A stretch of 64,000 bases of DNA from Acheta domesticus (taxonomy: Eukaryota; Arthropoda; Insecta; Orthoptera; Gryllidae): assembly GCA_031308135.1 (NCBI GenBank), contig JAHLJT010000631.1, positions 198,069,126-198,133,125 of the forward strand. The letters run 5' to 3'. Below the pieces are notes generated by a model, which saw only the letters and a list, made by a program, of their open reading frames with translations, ran no database searches and had not been told where the DNA came from. Positions 48,217 through 60,328 of this stretch are shown here, in pieces. Within the stretch, counting starts at the first letter, position 1, and every line of letters starts with the position of its first letter. The translations under genes were made by a program, and so were the position numbers.

Positions 48217-49552
48217 AAACGTTTTCTCTGTTGAAAAATTACTGATTTCTGTAGCAGCATTAGAATATTTTGTTTTTACTGCGTAAGTACGTAGTGTGCA
48301 ATTCATACTGATTCGTCAAAAAATTATTCAATTTATTTTAATAGACTCGAAATCGACATGTTCGAAATAAAAAGTGACGGAATTCGAAAAGAGTAATGTT
48401 TATTCACTTATTAAGCCGGAGCTGAGGAGCTGTGGAACAGACAGACCAGGCTAAATAAACAAAGAAGGGGTTTTTAATGTTAAGAACATTTATAGAAACA
48501 TTAAGTTTTTAGAAGAAAATCAAAAGGAATCTTTTTCGGAAAGCAATGAGTCGAAAATCCTTATGTAAATGTGCTGATGTATAGTGCTAAATGTGCTGAT
48601 GTAATAGTGTTAAAATAGGCTGGACGGGACTAGAAAATAATAAAATGCAGAAATAACTAAAACTAGATTAGAAAATAATAAAAAGAAGAAATAACTAAAA
48701 GAATATTTAAATTACTTACGGAACGGAATGGGATCCAGTATTAGCGAAATTTAAAGACAAAACGCAATTACATTCTAAAGTAATTGGCAAACGATGGAGA
48801 CGGCAATTATTGTTTTGAACTTATAGGAAGGAACAGCAACAAGACGACAGAATGACGTTATACTTGGGATAGGCCGCATCGTTGATGGAAGCCATATTTG
48901 ATTTGCAGTTCTAAATGTGGTGTATTATTTTTTTGCGTGACGTAAAAGGACAATGTATGTTTTGGGCGAAAACAAGGAAATGAACGTAGAAACAAATTTT
49001 TAATGAGAAGATGGTAATTCTGGAGATGGGCGGAGCACGTGCGGCTTTTTCTAGTGAAGCTGACGACGCCGGACATAAGGGACATGAACATTTAAATTCG
49101 ACGTAGCAACATGACAAAGCCAAGAATGTTTAATAGCAGGAAATATAATATTGAATTTCAAACGTAAGATGGCCATAAAGAAAGGAATACGCGCACGTAT
49201 AAATGATTTTCTCTTTGCATTTTATGTATGGATGTGTTGAATAATAGTATTTTCAAAAGAAAGATTATAAATATTTTGTAGCGTTGTTATTTTCATTTAA
49301 TGTGTAATGTGATAGCAACTGGAGGCGGCTGGGTTGCAAGGTAATAATTTTGTGCAGGAATAAAACGGAATTGCACCGGTGATTGCGGTGGCAACATTTA
49401 AGTTTGGAAATCTTGGTGTTTTATTTCACTTCTGAGTAAAGGAGGAAGATAACTACATATCTAGTTCCCAAACCGATGATAAGCATCCCATTTCCCGTAC
49501 TCGCGAACTTACACACAAAAATAAATTTTACTGAAAGTGGGTTAGTTCGAAG
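48217..49552. other. Intergenic, nothing recognised
   Basis: A+T-rich. A partial tandem phrase AAATGTGCTGATGTA recurs at 48567 and 48590, and ACTAGA-AAATAATAAAA at 48629 and 48663. No gene. Confidence 0.4.
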
Positions 49553-50011
49553 CAGTGGCGTAGCTATGGCTGGGGGCAGGGGGGGCGGCACGCCCCGGGT
49601 GACACAATTCAGGGGTGTCACCAATTAAATTATTTTATAGTTGGAATTATATAATTTAAATCATTTACTTAAAAATTGAATATATTAATAGTTTCCTTAG
49701 TTTTAGTAGTTTGAAAATTTTATTGTTGGAATTATATAATTTGTATGGTTTAGTTAAAAATTATTTATATTAATTTAATAGGTATACATTTAAATCATAA
49801 GCATAAGTTATGATTTAATTGCAATTATTTTGCAATTTTTCTTAATTCCTTAGAATTTTTAGAATATTATTAATAACTATCATGTGCAAATATATTTTAT
49901 TTTTAATAAAATAATGTACAATCAATGCAGCACTAGAAATTTTTATACTTAATTTATGGGGGGGCACTATTAGCTTCACCCCAGGTGACACCAACTGAAG
50001 CTACGCCACTG
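49553..50011. mobile_element. hAT MITE with perfect 8-bp target duplication
   Basis: 459 bp beginning CAGTGGCGTAGCTATGGC and ending GAAGCTACGCCACTG, with GTTCGAAG on both sides (49545-49552, 50012-50019). Subterminal GGTGACAC / GTGTCACC repeats are present. The interior is A+T-rich and non-coding, with a duplicated TGGAATTATATAATTT (49640, 49725). Confidence 0.93.
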
Positions 50012-50019
50012 GTTCGAAG

Positions 50020-51084
50020 GGGTAGTAAATATGGTATTTTTTTAGGTAATGATATTAAGAAACTTTTCAGGGGAGGATAATATTATTGTTTATAGTCCAG
50101 ATGACAAAACAATATTAGTTGGCAGGAAATATTAATATTATTAATTAATTACGTGAGAGCTAAATGAAAACCGTTTCCAACGTGCGGCGGAGAAGAAGAA
50201 GAAGAAGAAATATATTTGATTATTAAATTAATTATACGTGAACAAATATAGAAACGTTACAGTAGTAAGGTGAGAAAGTAAAAATAATTGGTCTTCAGCG
50301 TTCAGTCTAACCTATTTACAATATCTCCCACCAATATTTGCTTCAAAACGGAGGTCATCTCTATATTAAAATGTTGAAATGAAGTATAATGGGTGGAGAG
50401 AAACGGTGTAAAGAACGGTGAATTCCGTTTCATACATTTTAGATAATGTTTTGCAATCCCCCACTTAACAATCTCCCTCTTAACTTTGAAGAGATATATT
50501 TTATTACTTCGGATGCAAAGACGAATATTCCGAGTCAAATATTACTTTATTTTCCATTTTGTGGATGAATGACGTCAAGAGTGAGTTGCTTAACATTCTT
50601 CGGTTCTAGTCCCGTTCTAACAGTAAAATGAATTTCCTTTCACCTACTTTCACTCAGAATCTAACCTCTGCTGCCTTGTAAGAATGAAGACTAACTGAGG
50701 TATCATAACACTTCATTAGCATCTATGTCAGAGAACAATACCATCGCAGGAAAACAACATTGAGTGGTAGTAATAAATCATATTAATGAAATTATCTTTG
50801 ACCTAAAACTCTAAATTATATCCCGATTGGGGAATAAAAGAATTCCCGAAAATAGTATTTGAGAGACGGGAATGCAGAAGTATAATATAATTTAGGAAAC
50901 TAGTAGATAAAGAAGGGTATAATTGCGCTTGTGGTATGTTCGAGAAAACGAGAAACGATAGGAACGAGTTTTCTTATTCACCACGAGTGTTATAATCTAC
51001 GTGTTACGTTCAATATTTCTCCTTTATATTTTGTAATAATTTAATTTTGAGAGTTTTGACTCTTCCGTTCGATGAATACGTTCG
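50020..51084. other. Intergenic, nothing recognised
   Basis: AGAAGAAG microsatellite at 50190-50209 and a family H hairpin-end stub GGTGAGAAAGTAAAAAT at about 50270-50286. No gene. Confidence 0.4.
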
Positions 51085-51306
51085 ATGACATCCTCTGTAT
51101 GTACTATTACTCCTAGTGACCTTGAGGATAAGAAAGGAACAATCTTAAAATTGGAAGATATTGATCGGTTTCCAGGCCAAATATTAGAAGTAGCTGAGAA
51201 ATCAATGCAAATATTATTTCCTAGCAAACATCAAGATATATATGAGAGTAAATATAATATTTATAAAACTTGGAAAATGAAAAAGCGAGTCCCTTCTGAG
51301 TCATAA
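51085..51306 (+). pseudogene. Crypton recombinase N-terminal fragment (second copy)
   Basis: The 73-codon frame reads FPGQILEVAEKSMQILFPSK, then HQDIYESKYNIYKTWKMKKR. It parallels LPREIVEEAARAENAMIP and KLYEKEYLKFRKWMDEK at 40.5 kb: the core-binding helix and Tyr-rich KxWK segment at the start of insect Crypton tyrosine recombinases. It stops at VPSES. No catalytic domain follows within 1 kb. The preceding MTSSVCTITPSDLEDKKGT is unrecognised. It could be an orphan exon of a domesticated gene or a dead fragment. Confidence 0.5.
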
Positions 51307-51434
51307 GTCTTGCATTTTCAGAACTGATAAACACAACGTTTACTTATATATTCACATTTGTAAAGTGTTAGCATCAAGTATGTTATTCACTACATATAGG
51401 AACAAGAATTTTCCACTTTTCCGGTAAAGGGATC

Positions 51435-51724
51435 TACCACACGATTTTTTCTGCCGAAAAATCGCTATTTTTCGCTACAACAGTACATAACTCCCTATAA
51501 TCTCTGCCTCTCAAGCCCCTATGGCCACGATGGAATATTACATGGCATTTCGCGTCTTTCTCGGTCTTGCGGCAAGAAGTCGCATGATCGCAAGCACTGC
51601 TTGATACGGTCGCGATCATGCGATATCTAGCGGCACGACTGAGAAAGACGCGAAAGACGCTTCACGTGGCATATTCCATCGTGAAGACGGGCCTTGAGAG
51701 ATAAAGTTTGAAAAATCGTGGTAT
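51435..51724. mobile_element. Foldback MITE
   Basis: The ends TACCACACGATTTTT and AAAAATCGTGGTA face each other. Inner inverted pairs CACGATGGAATAT (51526-51538) / ATATTCCATCGTG (51671-51683), CGCGTCTTTCTCGGTC / GACTGAGAAAGACGCG and GCATGATCGC / GCGATCATGC continue almost to the centre, so the unit can fold over its length. Confidence 0.8.
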
Positions 51725-52818
51725 ACGTATTATGCGTGAAAATAAAAAAAAATATTAATAAAATACGACTGACGAAAAATGATTCAATCAGGAATATATT
51801 AACTTTAATTACCATAAATGAGCACGATATCTGATACACACATGCTTCTCATCACTAGTTCTTGGCTTATTTCCTCACACGTTTTCCAAATGTTTCGCAT
51901 GTTTCCCCCATGTTCCCCGCCTGTTATGCGAATGCTCCCCACATATAATTCTTCCATATAACACTTTCTTAATGATAAATTTTTCCTAATATCCAAGTAA
52001 ATTACTTGATAAATTATGAACATACGTACAATAAAACACAAAATTATTAACACATGTACTAGATATATATTTAATAATTCTACTTAGTTCACATATTCAG
52101 TTACTACGTATAGAATTCACAACAGTAAGGCCTAATACACATATTTACAAGACAACAATTACTTTTTTCTAAGTATGATTCTCAATTTTAATACCTCCCT
52201 TATTCACTATATGAATTACATTACAATCCAGTGTAAACGTGATTCAGGAATGTGCAAATTTGGTGGTACCGGTATATTATACATTATACGTACGAGGGTG
52301 AGCCTGATAGTGATTCACAGACAAGGAATGCGTTGCGATTAAAGTGGCAAGTCAATCAATACAAACTACAAAATTGTAATAATATTATATTAGCAGTGAT
52401 TAGATTTGGAGGCACATCAACTGTAAATTGGTGTTATAGCTCTGAGGAAGGCATCATAAGGGCTTAAACATTGGAGTTAAAGAAGTATTTTCTTTATTTA
52501 CAATCGACACTTAACATATTCCTCAAGAATCGATTCAGAGTCAAGAAAGCTAGCACCGGTTTTAGGCGTGACTCTATAATGTGCAGGGGCAGTGTACTCT
52601 TATTTGTTTGTGTTTGAGTTGTCTGAATAAAATGCATAGTTCGACAGCAAAAGAAATCTCATTTTTCTCTAGCTCGATTCTAGCATATGAATGCTGGTCA
52701 CGGAACTGTAACAGACAACGACAACTCTCTGCATTTCGTGAACGGTGCAGATCGCCCGACTCCGTGTTTCTTCTTAGCGAAATTCAGTTCCGTAAAACTG
52801 GCGTAGCAATGTTTTGAA
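51725..52818. other. Intergenic, nothing recognised
   Basis: A+T-rich. Frames up to 82 codons (51805-52053, minus) have no known motif. Confidence 0.4.
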
Positions 52819-53112
52819 AAAATATTTAAATTAAACTCAAAATTTGTCGCTTTTTTGTTGCTAATTTTTTACGCAAAAATAACATTTGTCGCTCTTCATT
52901 TGACCCTGTTATTAAACATTCGGCTAACTTGGCATCAAGTTAGCACCACAATCACACGAAAACCAAGAAAATACAGATAAATAAAACAAAATTACATGGA
53001 AATTTGTCGCTTTGTTTGTTCCTCAATAGTTCCCCAAAAAATAAATTTTAGTTTTGCGTAACAAATTGGCAACAAAAAAGTAACAAATTTTGAGTGTAAT
53101 TTCAATATTTTT
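52819..53112. mobile_element. MITE with about 60-bp terminal inverted repeats
   Basis: The left arm runs AAAATATTTAAATTAAACTC, then AAAATTTGTCGCTTTTTTGT; the right arm is the reverse complement with a few changes (GAGTGTAATTTCAATATTTTT). Inner TTTGTCGC / GCGACAAAT repeats recur. Non-coding. Target duplication not clear. Confidence 0.75.
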
Positions 53113-53139
53113 TTTTTAACTTTGCAATGCAAATTTCAC

Positions 53140-53525
53140 GGATCTGCGAAATTCGCCACCTCACTCTCCGCCATTTTCGCCGCTGCTCCCCTCTTCCCGC
53201 ACACGTGCAGGGTGACCCTCCTCCCACCCCTCACTCGACGAGCACCCTCGGCGGCGCAGGCATTGTGCACCGCGGAGAAGACGTTGCGGCGACCACCCCA
53301 CGCCGCAGCCCTCTAAAAATAGCGCTGCGCCCGACAGGTTCCGCTTATTCGGGCGTTGCTTACGCAGGAAACAAAAGAGCCACGGCCGCCCAGCCCACGT
53401 GCAACGAAGCTCCCGTCGCTTCAGCCTACACCGCTGGCCGTGACCCCTTGTGGCAACTGCACCTACGACTTTCTTCACTGACCGACAGTCCCGAGGCGCG
53501 TGCCTCACGTTCTAGAGAATTTCCA
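53140..53525. other. GC-rich island
   Basis: About 380 bases of strongly GC- and CpG-rich DNA between A+T-rich flanks, with CTCTCCGCCATTTTCGCC (YY1-like) near its left edge and CCTCTAAAAATAGC (A/T-box) at about 53310. Long frames on both strands here are a composition effect. It could be a promoter or 5' exon of an unseen gene, or part of a transposon. Confidence 0.4.
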
Positions 53526-54289
53526 GATGGTGTATTTGTTTCAAATGAAGGTGTATTATTCGTCTTATTGTTCTACACATCATGAATCCAGTGGTGTCGT
53601 GACTTCTGTTATTAGTGCAAATAAACACAACAATATATTCATTTCAAGGATAACATGTTTCATTGAATATTTTACCTACATTATTTCCAAATTGTTTTAT
53701 GATGTTCAAGATTATTTTCCATTATTATAAATAAATAAAAGTCGGAGCTGAAATTTTGCAATATTTGATTTTAACTGTCAACTCACCAATTACATTTTTT
53801 GCTACAACAGAACAAGGAATATTTCGTAACATGGAATATAATAAGATGAAAAAATGAAAGAAAATCGTACATTTATGATGAAAACCTGACAGATAATTTC
53901 GGGATGTTCTTTTTGTGGCTTTGAGTTCACCAAGCGAAAGAATCCTGATGCTTGACCGTGAGTTACATTCGTTTGGATATCAATGTGGCGAGTAACGATC
54001 GCGTACTTCGTGGTGTGGGGAAGCAGCGATTTCGAAGGTTCCGTGACTACACGGATACACGAAGACTACACGCGAACCGCCAAATCTCCTGAGTATTTCT
54101 ATTTTTGTATTTATATGTAAAATTGTCGCTTTCGTAAAGAGTTTAAAGAACGATTTCTGCTCATGTTCGTGTGATGTTGTTAAATGACACTTAGTGGAAG
54201 TTCAAAATATATTGATCATATCTATAACTTTGTATTATTAAGTATTGATCTCAGGATCTAGAGGGCATACACCTGATATTCGCGGTGTT
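53526..54289. other. Intergenic, nothing recognised
   Basis: A+T-rich, ending in AATAAATAAAAGTCGG at about 53731. No motif. Confidence 0.4.
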
Positions 54290-54862
54290 TCTATCCTAGT
54301 GGCACAGATGGCTGCAACGGCCGCTAATTGCATGGTCGTGATCTTTAATGAAGCACACTAACCGTGAGGTTCTACTGTTGTATTCTCGACGGAGGTGGAT
54401 TATTGTCACTGCGGTCGAATTTATATTCGCCAAAGAATTTCAACGATCGGTTACTATGATCGGTAGTTTTCCGTGATTTCTCGGATCAAGACATAGTGAA
54501 TGCCAGAGCATACAAGACGAAAGCCGGAGCAACGCCTTAATAAATGGGCCACGGACGACACGATCTCTCCTTCCTCAACGGTGTCCCCACAACTCCCCTT
54601 ATAGACAAACCCATACACTTCACATACTCGACACCACATGTCGGGAGTCCAGTCGGCAGCTTACATTTTGTCCCGTCTGGTGCGATTTCCCGCTGGCAGA
54701 AATCCCTGAAAGGGGAAATCCTGCAAGCTCTTGTGTCGGTCAGTACCGAATCTTACGTTCCAGCGGGGGATGAACACCGCTACAGCCCGTTACATGACAT
54801 GTACTACACTTACGTGACTAATACCCTTAGTAGTTGACCCGCCTGGAAACAAATTAATCAAC
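54290..54862 (+). mobile_element. Long tRNA-derived SINE, plus-strand copy
   Basis: Degenerate head at about 54375-54430, body from TGATCGGTAGTTTTCCG (about 54457) through GGGCCACGGACGACACGATC (54545) to CTTACGTGACTAATACCC (about 54811). The tail degenerates into AATTAATCAACT at 54862. It lies tail-to-tail with the next copy, 28 bases away. Confidence 0.7.
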
Positions 54863-54890
54863 TCATTTTTGAAAAAGATAGTTTTCATTG

Positions 54891-55432
54891 TTGATTGATT
54901 AGTATTTCCGGACACATCAACTTCTAAAATCATTAGTCCCGTAAGTGTTTTAATGAGGGAGGTTTCTACGAAATCCCTCCGTTAGATGGCGAGATCTGGC
55001 GCCCAACTAGTCACGGCTTGCGGAGTTTTCCCCAATCAGTGTTATCCTACTAGAGGACACCGCCCCAACCGGAACAAGCTCAAGACTCTAGAATCAAGGG
55101 TGGTCGTCTGACGTGTGTGGTAGTGTAGTGCATGTAAATGTGTAATTAAAGGTGATGATAGAACAAGGAAGAGGAAAGAATGATCGCGCGCGGTCTGTGG
55201 CCCGTTTATTAGGGTACTGCTCCGACATTCGCCTGGTGTTGATCGGAGAAACCATGGTAAATTACCGAACAGAGCTACCGGCCGCTAGAATTCTCCACCG
55301 GACTCCCTGAATTCGATCTAGCTAGCCTAGTGTCGAAAATCCTGCGACTGTCGGGAATCAAACTCTAGGACCGTCAGGTCAGAGACACTGCAGTGACATC
55401 AATTGATGTCCTTAGCCACACAAGCCGGTAAA
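54891..55432 (-). mobile_element. Long tRNA-derived SINE with 9-bp target duplication
   Basis: 542 bp. TTTTCATTG flanks both sides (54882-54890, 55433-55441). The TTGATTGATT tail is at the left, and at the right is a tRNA-like head with TGGCTAAGGAC and a B box that has decayed to AGTTTGATTCC. Body phrases match the 31.58-kb copy. Confidence 0.9.
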
Positions 55433-55441
55433 TTTTCATTG

Positions 55442-55923
55442 AGTGAAGCATGAAAGACAATGCCCAACATCGATTGAATGGACAGAAATCACCTTCATTG
55501 TTTCAAAACTGCTCGGTAAAGACAAATATTACATATCCGAAATCTAGCTGCAAACTTCACATTAAGAACACGTCAGGCACAAGAAATGCGTAAATTCTTA
55601 CATTTAAAAATGTGTACTATGCAATAATTAAAACATCTCCCAAAAATCATCTTCTTTCAATGTAAATTGGCAATTAAATTAGATTGCGGATAATACAAGA
55701 TACAAGAGACGGTTTTCCCAGATCCATTACTAGGAGAATAACAGCAATCAAATAGCCATTCGGCTATGATGATATTAGGAATAAAATTAGAATTTGGTTA
55801 AAATACAATTAAAATCCAGTCGTTGACAGATTACAGCCAGGTACCACAGCCTAAGCCGCAGAAAATCCTATGCAAAAACACTGTGCAAAAGTAAAACTTG
55901 GTTGTATGTGTTAATTTTCAGTG
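55442..55923. other. Intergenic, nothing recognised
   Basis: A+T-rich, no motif or repeat end. Confidence 0.4.
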
Positions 55924-56464
55924 TGTGACGTCATGGGTACTCACAGCGAACACAGACACAAACTTTCATATATACAGTTATATTTACAAAACACATATGT
56001 ACATTTAAATAGTTACACTTTATACAATAGCTCTGATAGACCTGCTATATCCTGATCGCGGGAGCGATCCAAATCCGATTGAGAATCGGTTTAATTAGTG
56101 GCACTCTCCACTCCTACATTCGAAGTGCGCACAAACCCCTGCTTCCGTGACCGGATGTCACACTCGGACACAAAGTCCTTACAGGTGCATCAATCAGTGA
56201 GGTGCCTTGATCGCAGGAGCGATCTTAACCGATTGATGATCGGTGAGAGTCGTGGATCTCAACCACACCTCACTCGGAGCTCGCTCACAGCATCACTCTT
56301 ACGTGACCGCAGTCACATCTGGGACACAAAGTCTCCCACAGGCGCGTCAACCAGTGGCTTGCCTCGCGAGCCCTGCTCGCCGCTGCACCGCCCTGGCGCA
56401 AAGGGTCCCCACCGATAAGATGGTAAAAAGTTCCCCTCAACCAAATTACATATGAGTGGTTACA
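55924..56464 (-). mobile_element. Probable solo LTR with tandem repeats
   Basis: On the minus strand it begins TGTAACCACTCATATG and ends ATGACGTCACA (TG...CA). A TATA-like TTGTATAAAGTG lies at about 56018-56029 (minus), downstream of two degenerate 156-bp tandem units (about 56055-56210 and 56211-56366) sharing GATCGC-GGAGCGATC, ACACAAAGTC and CAATCAGT-like phrases. Such repeats upstream of a TATA box resemble LTR enhancers. Flanks CAGTG/CTATG are not a convincing duplication. The end resembles GACGCCACA of the LTR at 47.7 kb. Confidence 0.5.
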
Positions 56465-57046
56465 CTATGATTCTAACATAAAAATAATATTTTTGAAAGG
56501 TTTCTTAGCCCCCGTCCCACCATCCACACCTCTATACAGCCAAAATCGTGTTTTTTATTTCAATTTTTTTTTCGACAACTTAACACTATTTTATCTGACA
56601 GAAAAAAATATGACAAATAAGAACACAATATGTACTATCAGAAAAATATTTTTCAATATTTTTTTCAATATTTTCTCAGGCCGAAATTCAAACAAAAAAT
56701 ATTTTTGAAAAAAAATAACAAGAAATATTTTTACTGTGTCTTAGAAGCCTGGAACAGGCTCGAAAAATGTCAAAGGTTTCTCTTAAAACACAAATTGTTG
56801 TCCATTTTTTTCAGATTTTTTCGATTGATGGGCTGCAGTTAAAGAAATAAAAACCATTTTCCCGCCTTTAAAACACCTGGACTTTCATTATACTTTGAAA
56901 ATGACTGCAACAGTTCTGTGCCTTTATTTTAGTGTTTATTATACATTTGTATACATTGTTGAAGCACCCAGGAATTTTTTGACTTTGGAATAGAGTTAAA
57001 AATATCTATGAAATACTTTTTTACTTAGTATACACAGTTCCTTTCC

Positions 57047-57105
<59 letters not shown>

Positions 57106-58320
57106 ACCATACAGATAAGAAAAAAGCCCGGGTAAAACTAGGAACCGTTTGGAAAACGGTGTAAATCCAACGTTCGTCAAAACCTGTGCTTTTGAAAATT
57201 GCAAATTCGAATCTCATGCGCGTCTTTTGATAATAATTGAGCACTGTGCTTCATTTTTAAATAGGGTTCATAAATATAAGATTTAATATAAAAACCAAGC
57301 AAAACAAATCTAACTGCTAACAATGTAATAGAAACAATTATTAATCGGCATGTGGTACCATTAAAATATGTGTGTCACAAGTAGTTCGACCCCATCATAT
57401 AAAAAAACGCCATTCTAGAAATAATTTTGTTGTGCCTCATATGGATATGTGTTTCATTAGAACATTAAAAAACTGACAATAAAGAACACTAGTACATTTT
57501 TTCTCTAGTTCCATTATAAAATTAAAGATAGCGACGAAAATGAAAACGAAATTACTGTTGTGACTTTATTATATTATGTATTATCAGGTTTCAAGTTTTT
57601 CGCCCGTAACTGATTTGATGTGACCTTCATGATGAATTGAAAAAAATTACAAAACAAAATGTTTCATATTTTCTGGGATAATTTTAGGAAGACGATTGGC
57701 TCAGAATATAAAATGTAAAGTATAAATAAAAGTAGAACTTCAACAATGTGAATTGATCAGGACATGACCGTAGATTGACTGTGAAGTGTGATTGCAACGT
57801 TGGGGAACAGTGCTTGAGGACTGTACACATTACGAAAACCTGACTTTAAATTCGATGATTTTCTGGTTATTTTGTGCCAAGGCGCACGAGAAACTGCGAT
57901 AGGTAAACTTTTTACCTTAATGATTCTTGGCTGCTCGGGATTGAGAACATTTTTACCCTAAATATCCTAAAGACGAGTCACCGTAAAGGTCATTCACGTG
58001 AATTCTTGAAACATTTTATAGCTCCAAGAATGAACAGCAATGCAGTAATTAGTAGTGAAGCACGAAAATTTGCTCATAAAGCAGTTCATTTCTAAGCGAA
58101 GGCGTCAATCTTTACAGAAATAACGACGTTTATATGCGCTCAAAATGCAGGTTGTGTAGACGTCGCAGAGGAATGTTCCGCTGCATGCAAAAGCCCTGGA
58201 ATTGCTGAGGAATTTGGCCATGAGGAAGAACGATGACTCTCCCAGCTCTCGCCAATTCACTCCGTAGGCAACGTTTCTTTTAACAAGCCTCATTAAAATT
58301 CATCGCAAACGTTACCACTT
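56465..58320. other. Intergenic, nothing recognised
   Basis: A+T-rich with runs of T and AAATATTTTT phrases (56570-56720) and a CT/CA microsatellite. No gene. Confidence 0.4.
57050..57107. repeat. CT/CA dinucleotide microsatellite
   Basis: About 15 CT units followed by about 13 CA units. Confidence 0.95.
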
Positions 58321-58913
58321 TACTTTCTCGCCTCCTACATACTTACGTACTAAATGACGTAATGTTGCAGAGGATAGTACGGCCCTGATGTCGAAAAAGT
58401 GGGAAAATCGTATTTCCATATGAAGAAAATTACTACATCTAACACGTTATGGTCAGAATCCACTCTTGGGTCCTTGAAGCTGAAACATTGGTTAACGGCA
58501 AGATGACGGTTTGTCCGTCTATCCGTCCAATTGCAGTCAATGTTAGCACTTCAACTGTTCAGACGATTTTCTCCAAAATTCATATTCCCCTATCGATCAG
58601 ACCGAACTCAAAATGCGAATTTCAAACTGAAATTATGATTTTTGGGTGTACTTTGCATGAAGCCTGTACAAGACTTTCAAAATTTTCTCAAAAATGGCTC
58701 AAAATGTTTGGATTCAATTTTTTCCTGATAGAGCAAGAAGAGCGATTAAAAAAGGCGCAATTCACATTTTCGTTGTACTCCAAATTTTCGAAAATTACAA
58801 AATGTCAAACTGTTTTCGGCGTCTCCCTGCAACTTTAATTTTGAAGATAGATTATTCCTGAATGAAATATGTTCTTCAAAGATCTTTAAAGAAGGCAATA
58901 TACAATTATTTGC
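58321..58913 (+). mobile_element. Family H partial copy with hairpin end
   Basis: Starts TACTTTCTCGCCTCC, followed by CTTGGGTCC-TTGAAGC, the GTCCGTCTATCCGTCC tract (58512-58527) and GTACTTTGCATGAAGCC. It breaks off near 58910 where a second copy starts at CTAACACGTGGTG. Confidence 0.7.
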
Positions 58914-60328
58914 TAACACGTGGTGTAGCCAGAATCCCTTTTTTGTGAGTCCTTGATACCGAAAAACCAATTGAAAGCAAAACGTCCGTCATTCCGTCCG
59001 TGTGTCCGCCTGTCTCTCCATCCGTCTGTGATCATCACTAGCGCTTAATCCTTACATAGAATTTTTTCCGAATTGACAAAACCCCAGTCGATCTGGCTTT
59101 ACTCGAAGCATTGAGATTTTTTAAAAAGATTCTTTAAAATTTGGGGGTACTTTACATGAAGACCCCCGGACTTTTTCAAACTTTTCTCAAAAACGTCTCC
59201 AAATTTTTTATTTAAATTTCTTGTAAGAATAGAGTAAAATAAAGGTAGCACGGCCCCGATGTTCACGGTTAACAGAATTTTCGAAAATCGCAAACCTTTC
59301 AATTTTTTCGGCGTCTTCCTCCAACTACAGAATAGAAGATAGAGATTTTCCTTCCAATGGAATTTTTTCTCCAAAATTAGTTCTTTCATTAAGGTCTTGT
59401 ACATTTTTTAAATTTTAGTAGTTTTCATGCAATTTTGCGTGCAATATGTGCAATTTTATAAAATTACAAAAACAGATTGTCTCGAAAACGGCTCAAAAGT
59501 TTTTCTTTAAACTTTTGGTAGGGATAGTGTTAAATGTACTCTAAGAGATAACATTAACGCCATTTTGCTCTATTTTTTTGTGTTTTCAAAACTTACAAAA
59601 ATGTATTTTTTTACTTGTCTTTCGCATGGTTAATATGTAGAATAGTGGCGATTTGTTTACATTATTGCATTTATGAGTATATGTGCTTTAAATAATGTGA
59701 AGTAAAGTTTGTCGAAAACTGTTTTCTGTGAAAACTATCTCCAAATACCGCACTTTCAGAAACGCTCAAACGCCATTTTCACATAAATGGCTCCAAATTT
59801 TTTCTTCAAATTTTTCGAATGGATAGTGCTAATTGCACTCTTTAATACGACGTAAAGTTCATTTTGGTGTATTTCTTCGTACACAAATGTAATTTTTCTG
59901 AAAGATCTCTCACGCCGTTAATATGCACATTTCCAGCAATTTGTAAACACTATTGTATTTGTGAGTTAGAGTGCTTCAAATTAATTCAAATGAAGTTTTT
60001 CGAAAACTTAAACATTTTCTGCGAAAAAGAGCTTCAAATTTCGCATTTACAGTAGTACATAAACGCCATATTCATAAAAAGGGCTCCAAATTTTTCAAAG
60101 AAAATTGCCATTTAGGACGAGGCTTTACTATTCTTTAATATTCTGTAAAGAATATTTCCGTTTTACTATTAGGAAATCGAAAAATTAAGAAAATGTCAAA
60201 AAAATGTACTTTGGGCGGCGTTAGATGGCAGCTGGCGAGAGTATGTGGCAATACCGAATAGCTAGCCGATACCAAAAGAAATTGAAAATTAATACGGGAA
60301 AGTCTGTGTTATTCTGTAGCACCACTAG
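58914..60328 (+). mobile_element. Family H copy, hairpin end missing
   Basis: Starts GCTAACACGTGGTGTAGCC, followed by CGAAAAACCAATTG and the GTCCGTCATTCCGTCCGTG tract. Anchors with CTCAAAAACGTCTCC, CGAAAACGGCTCAAAAG, ACATAAATGGCTCC and AAAAAGGGCTCC lie at about 59190, 59480, 59785 and 60080. It ends TCTGTAGCACCACTAG at 60328, then T. Confidence 0.85.

Noticed and set aside
53127..53585. 152-codon plus frame and 115-codon minus frame
   Set aside because: Both lie in the GC-rich island where stops are rare; the peptides are low-information and overlap on opposite strands.
57050..57107. CRISPR-like array
   Set aside because: A plain dinucleotide repeat; no spacers, and the genome is eukaryotic.
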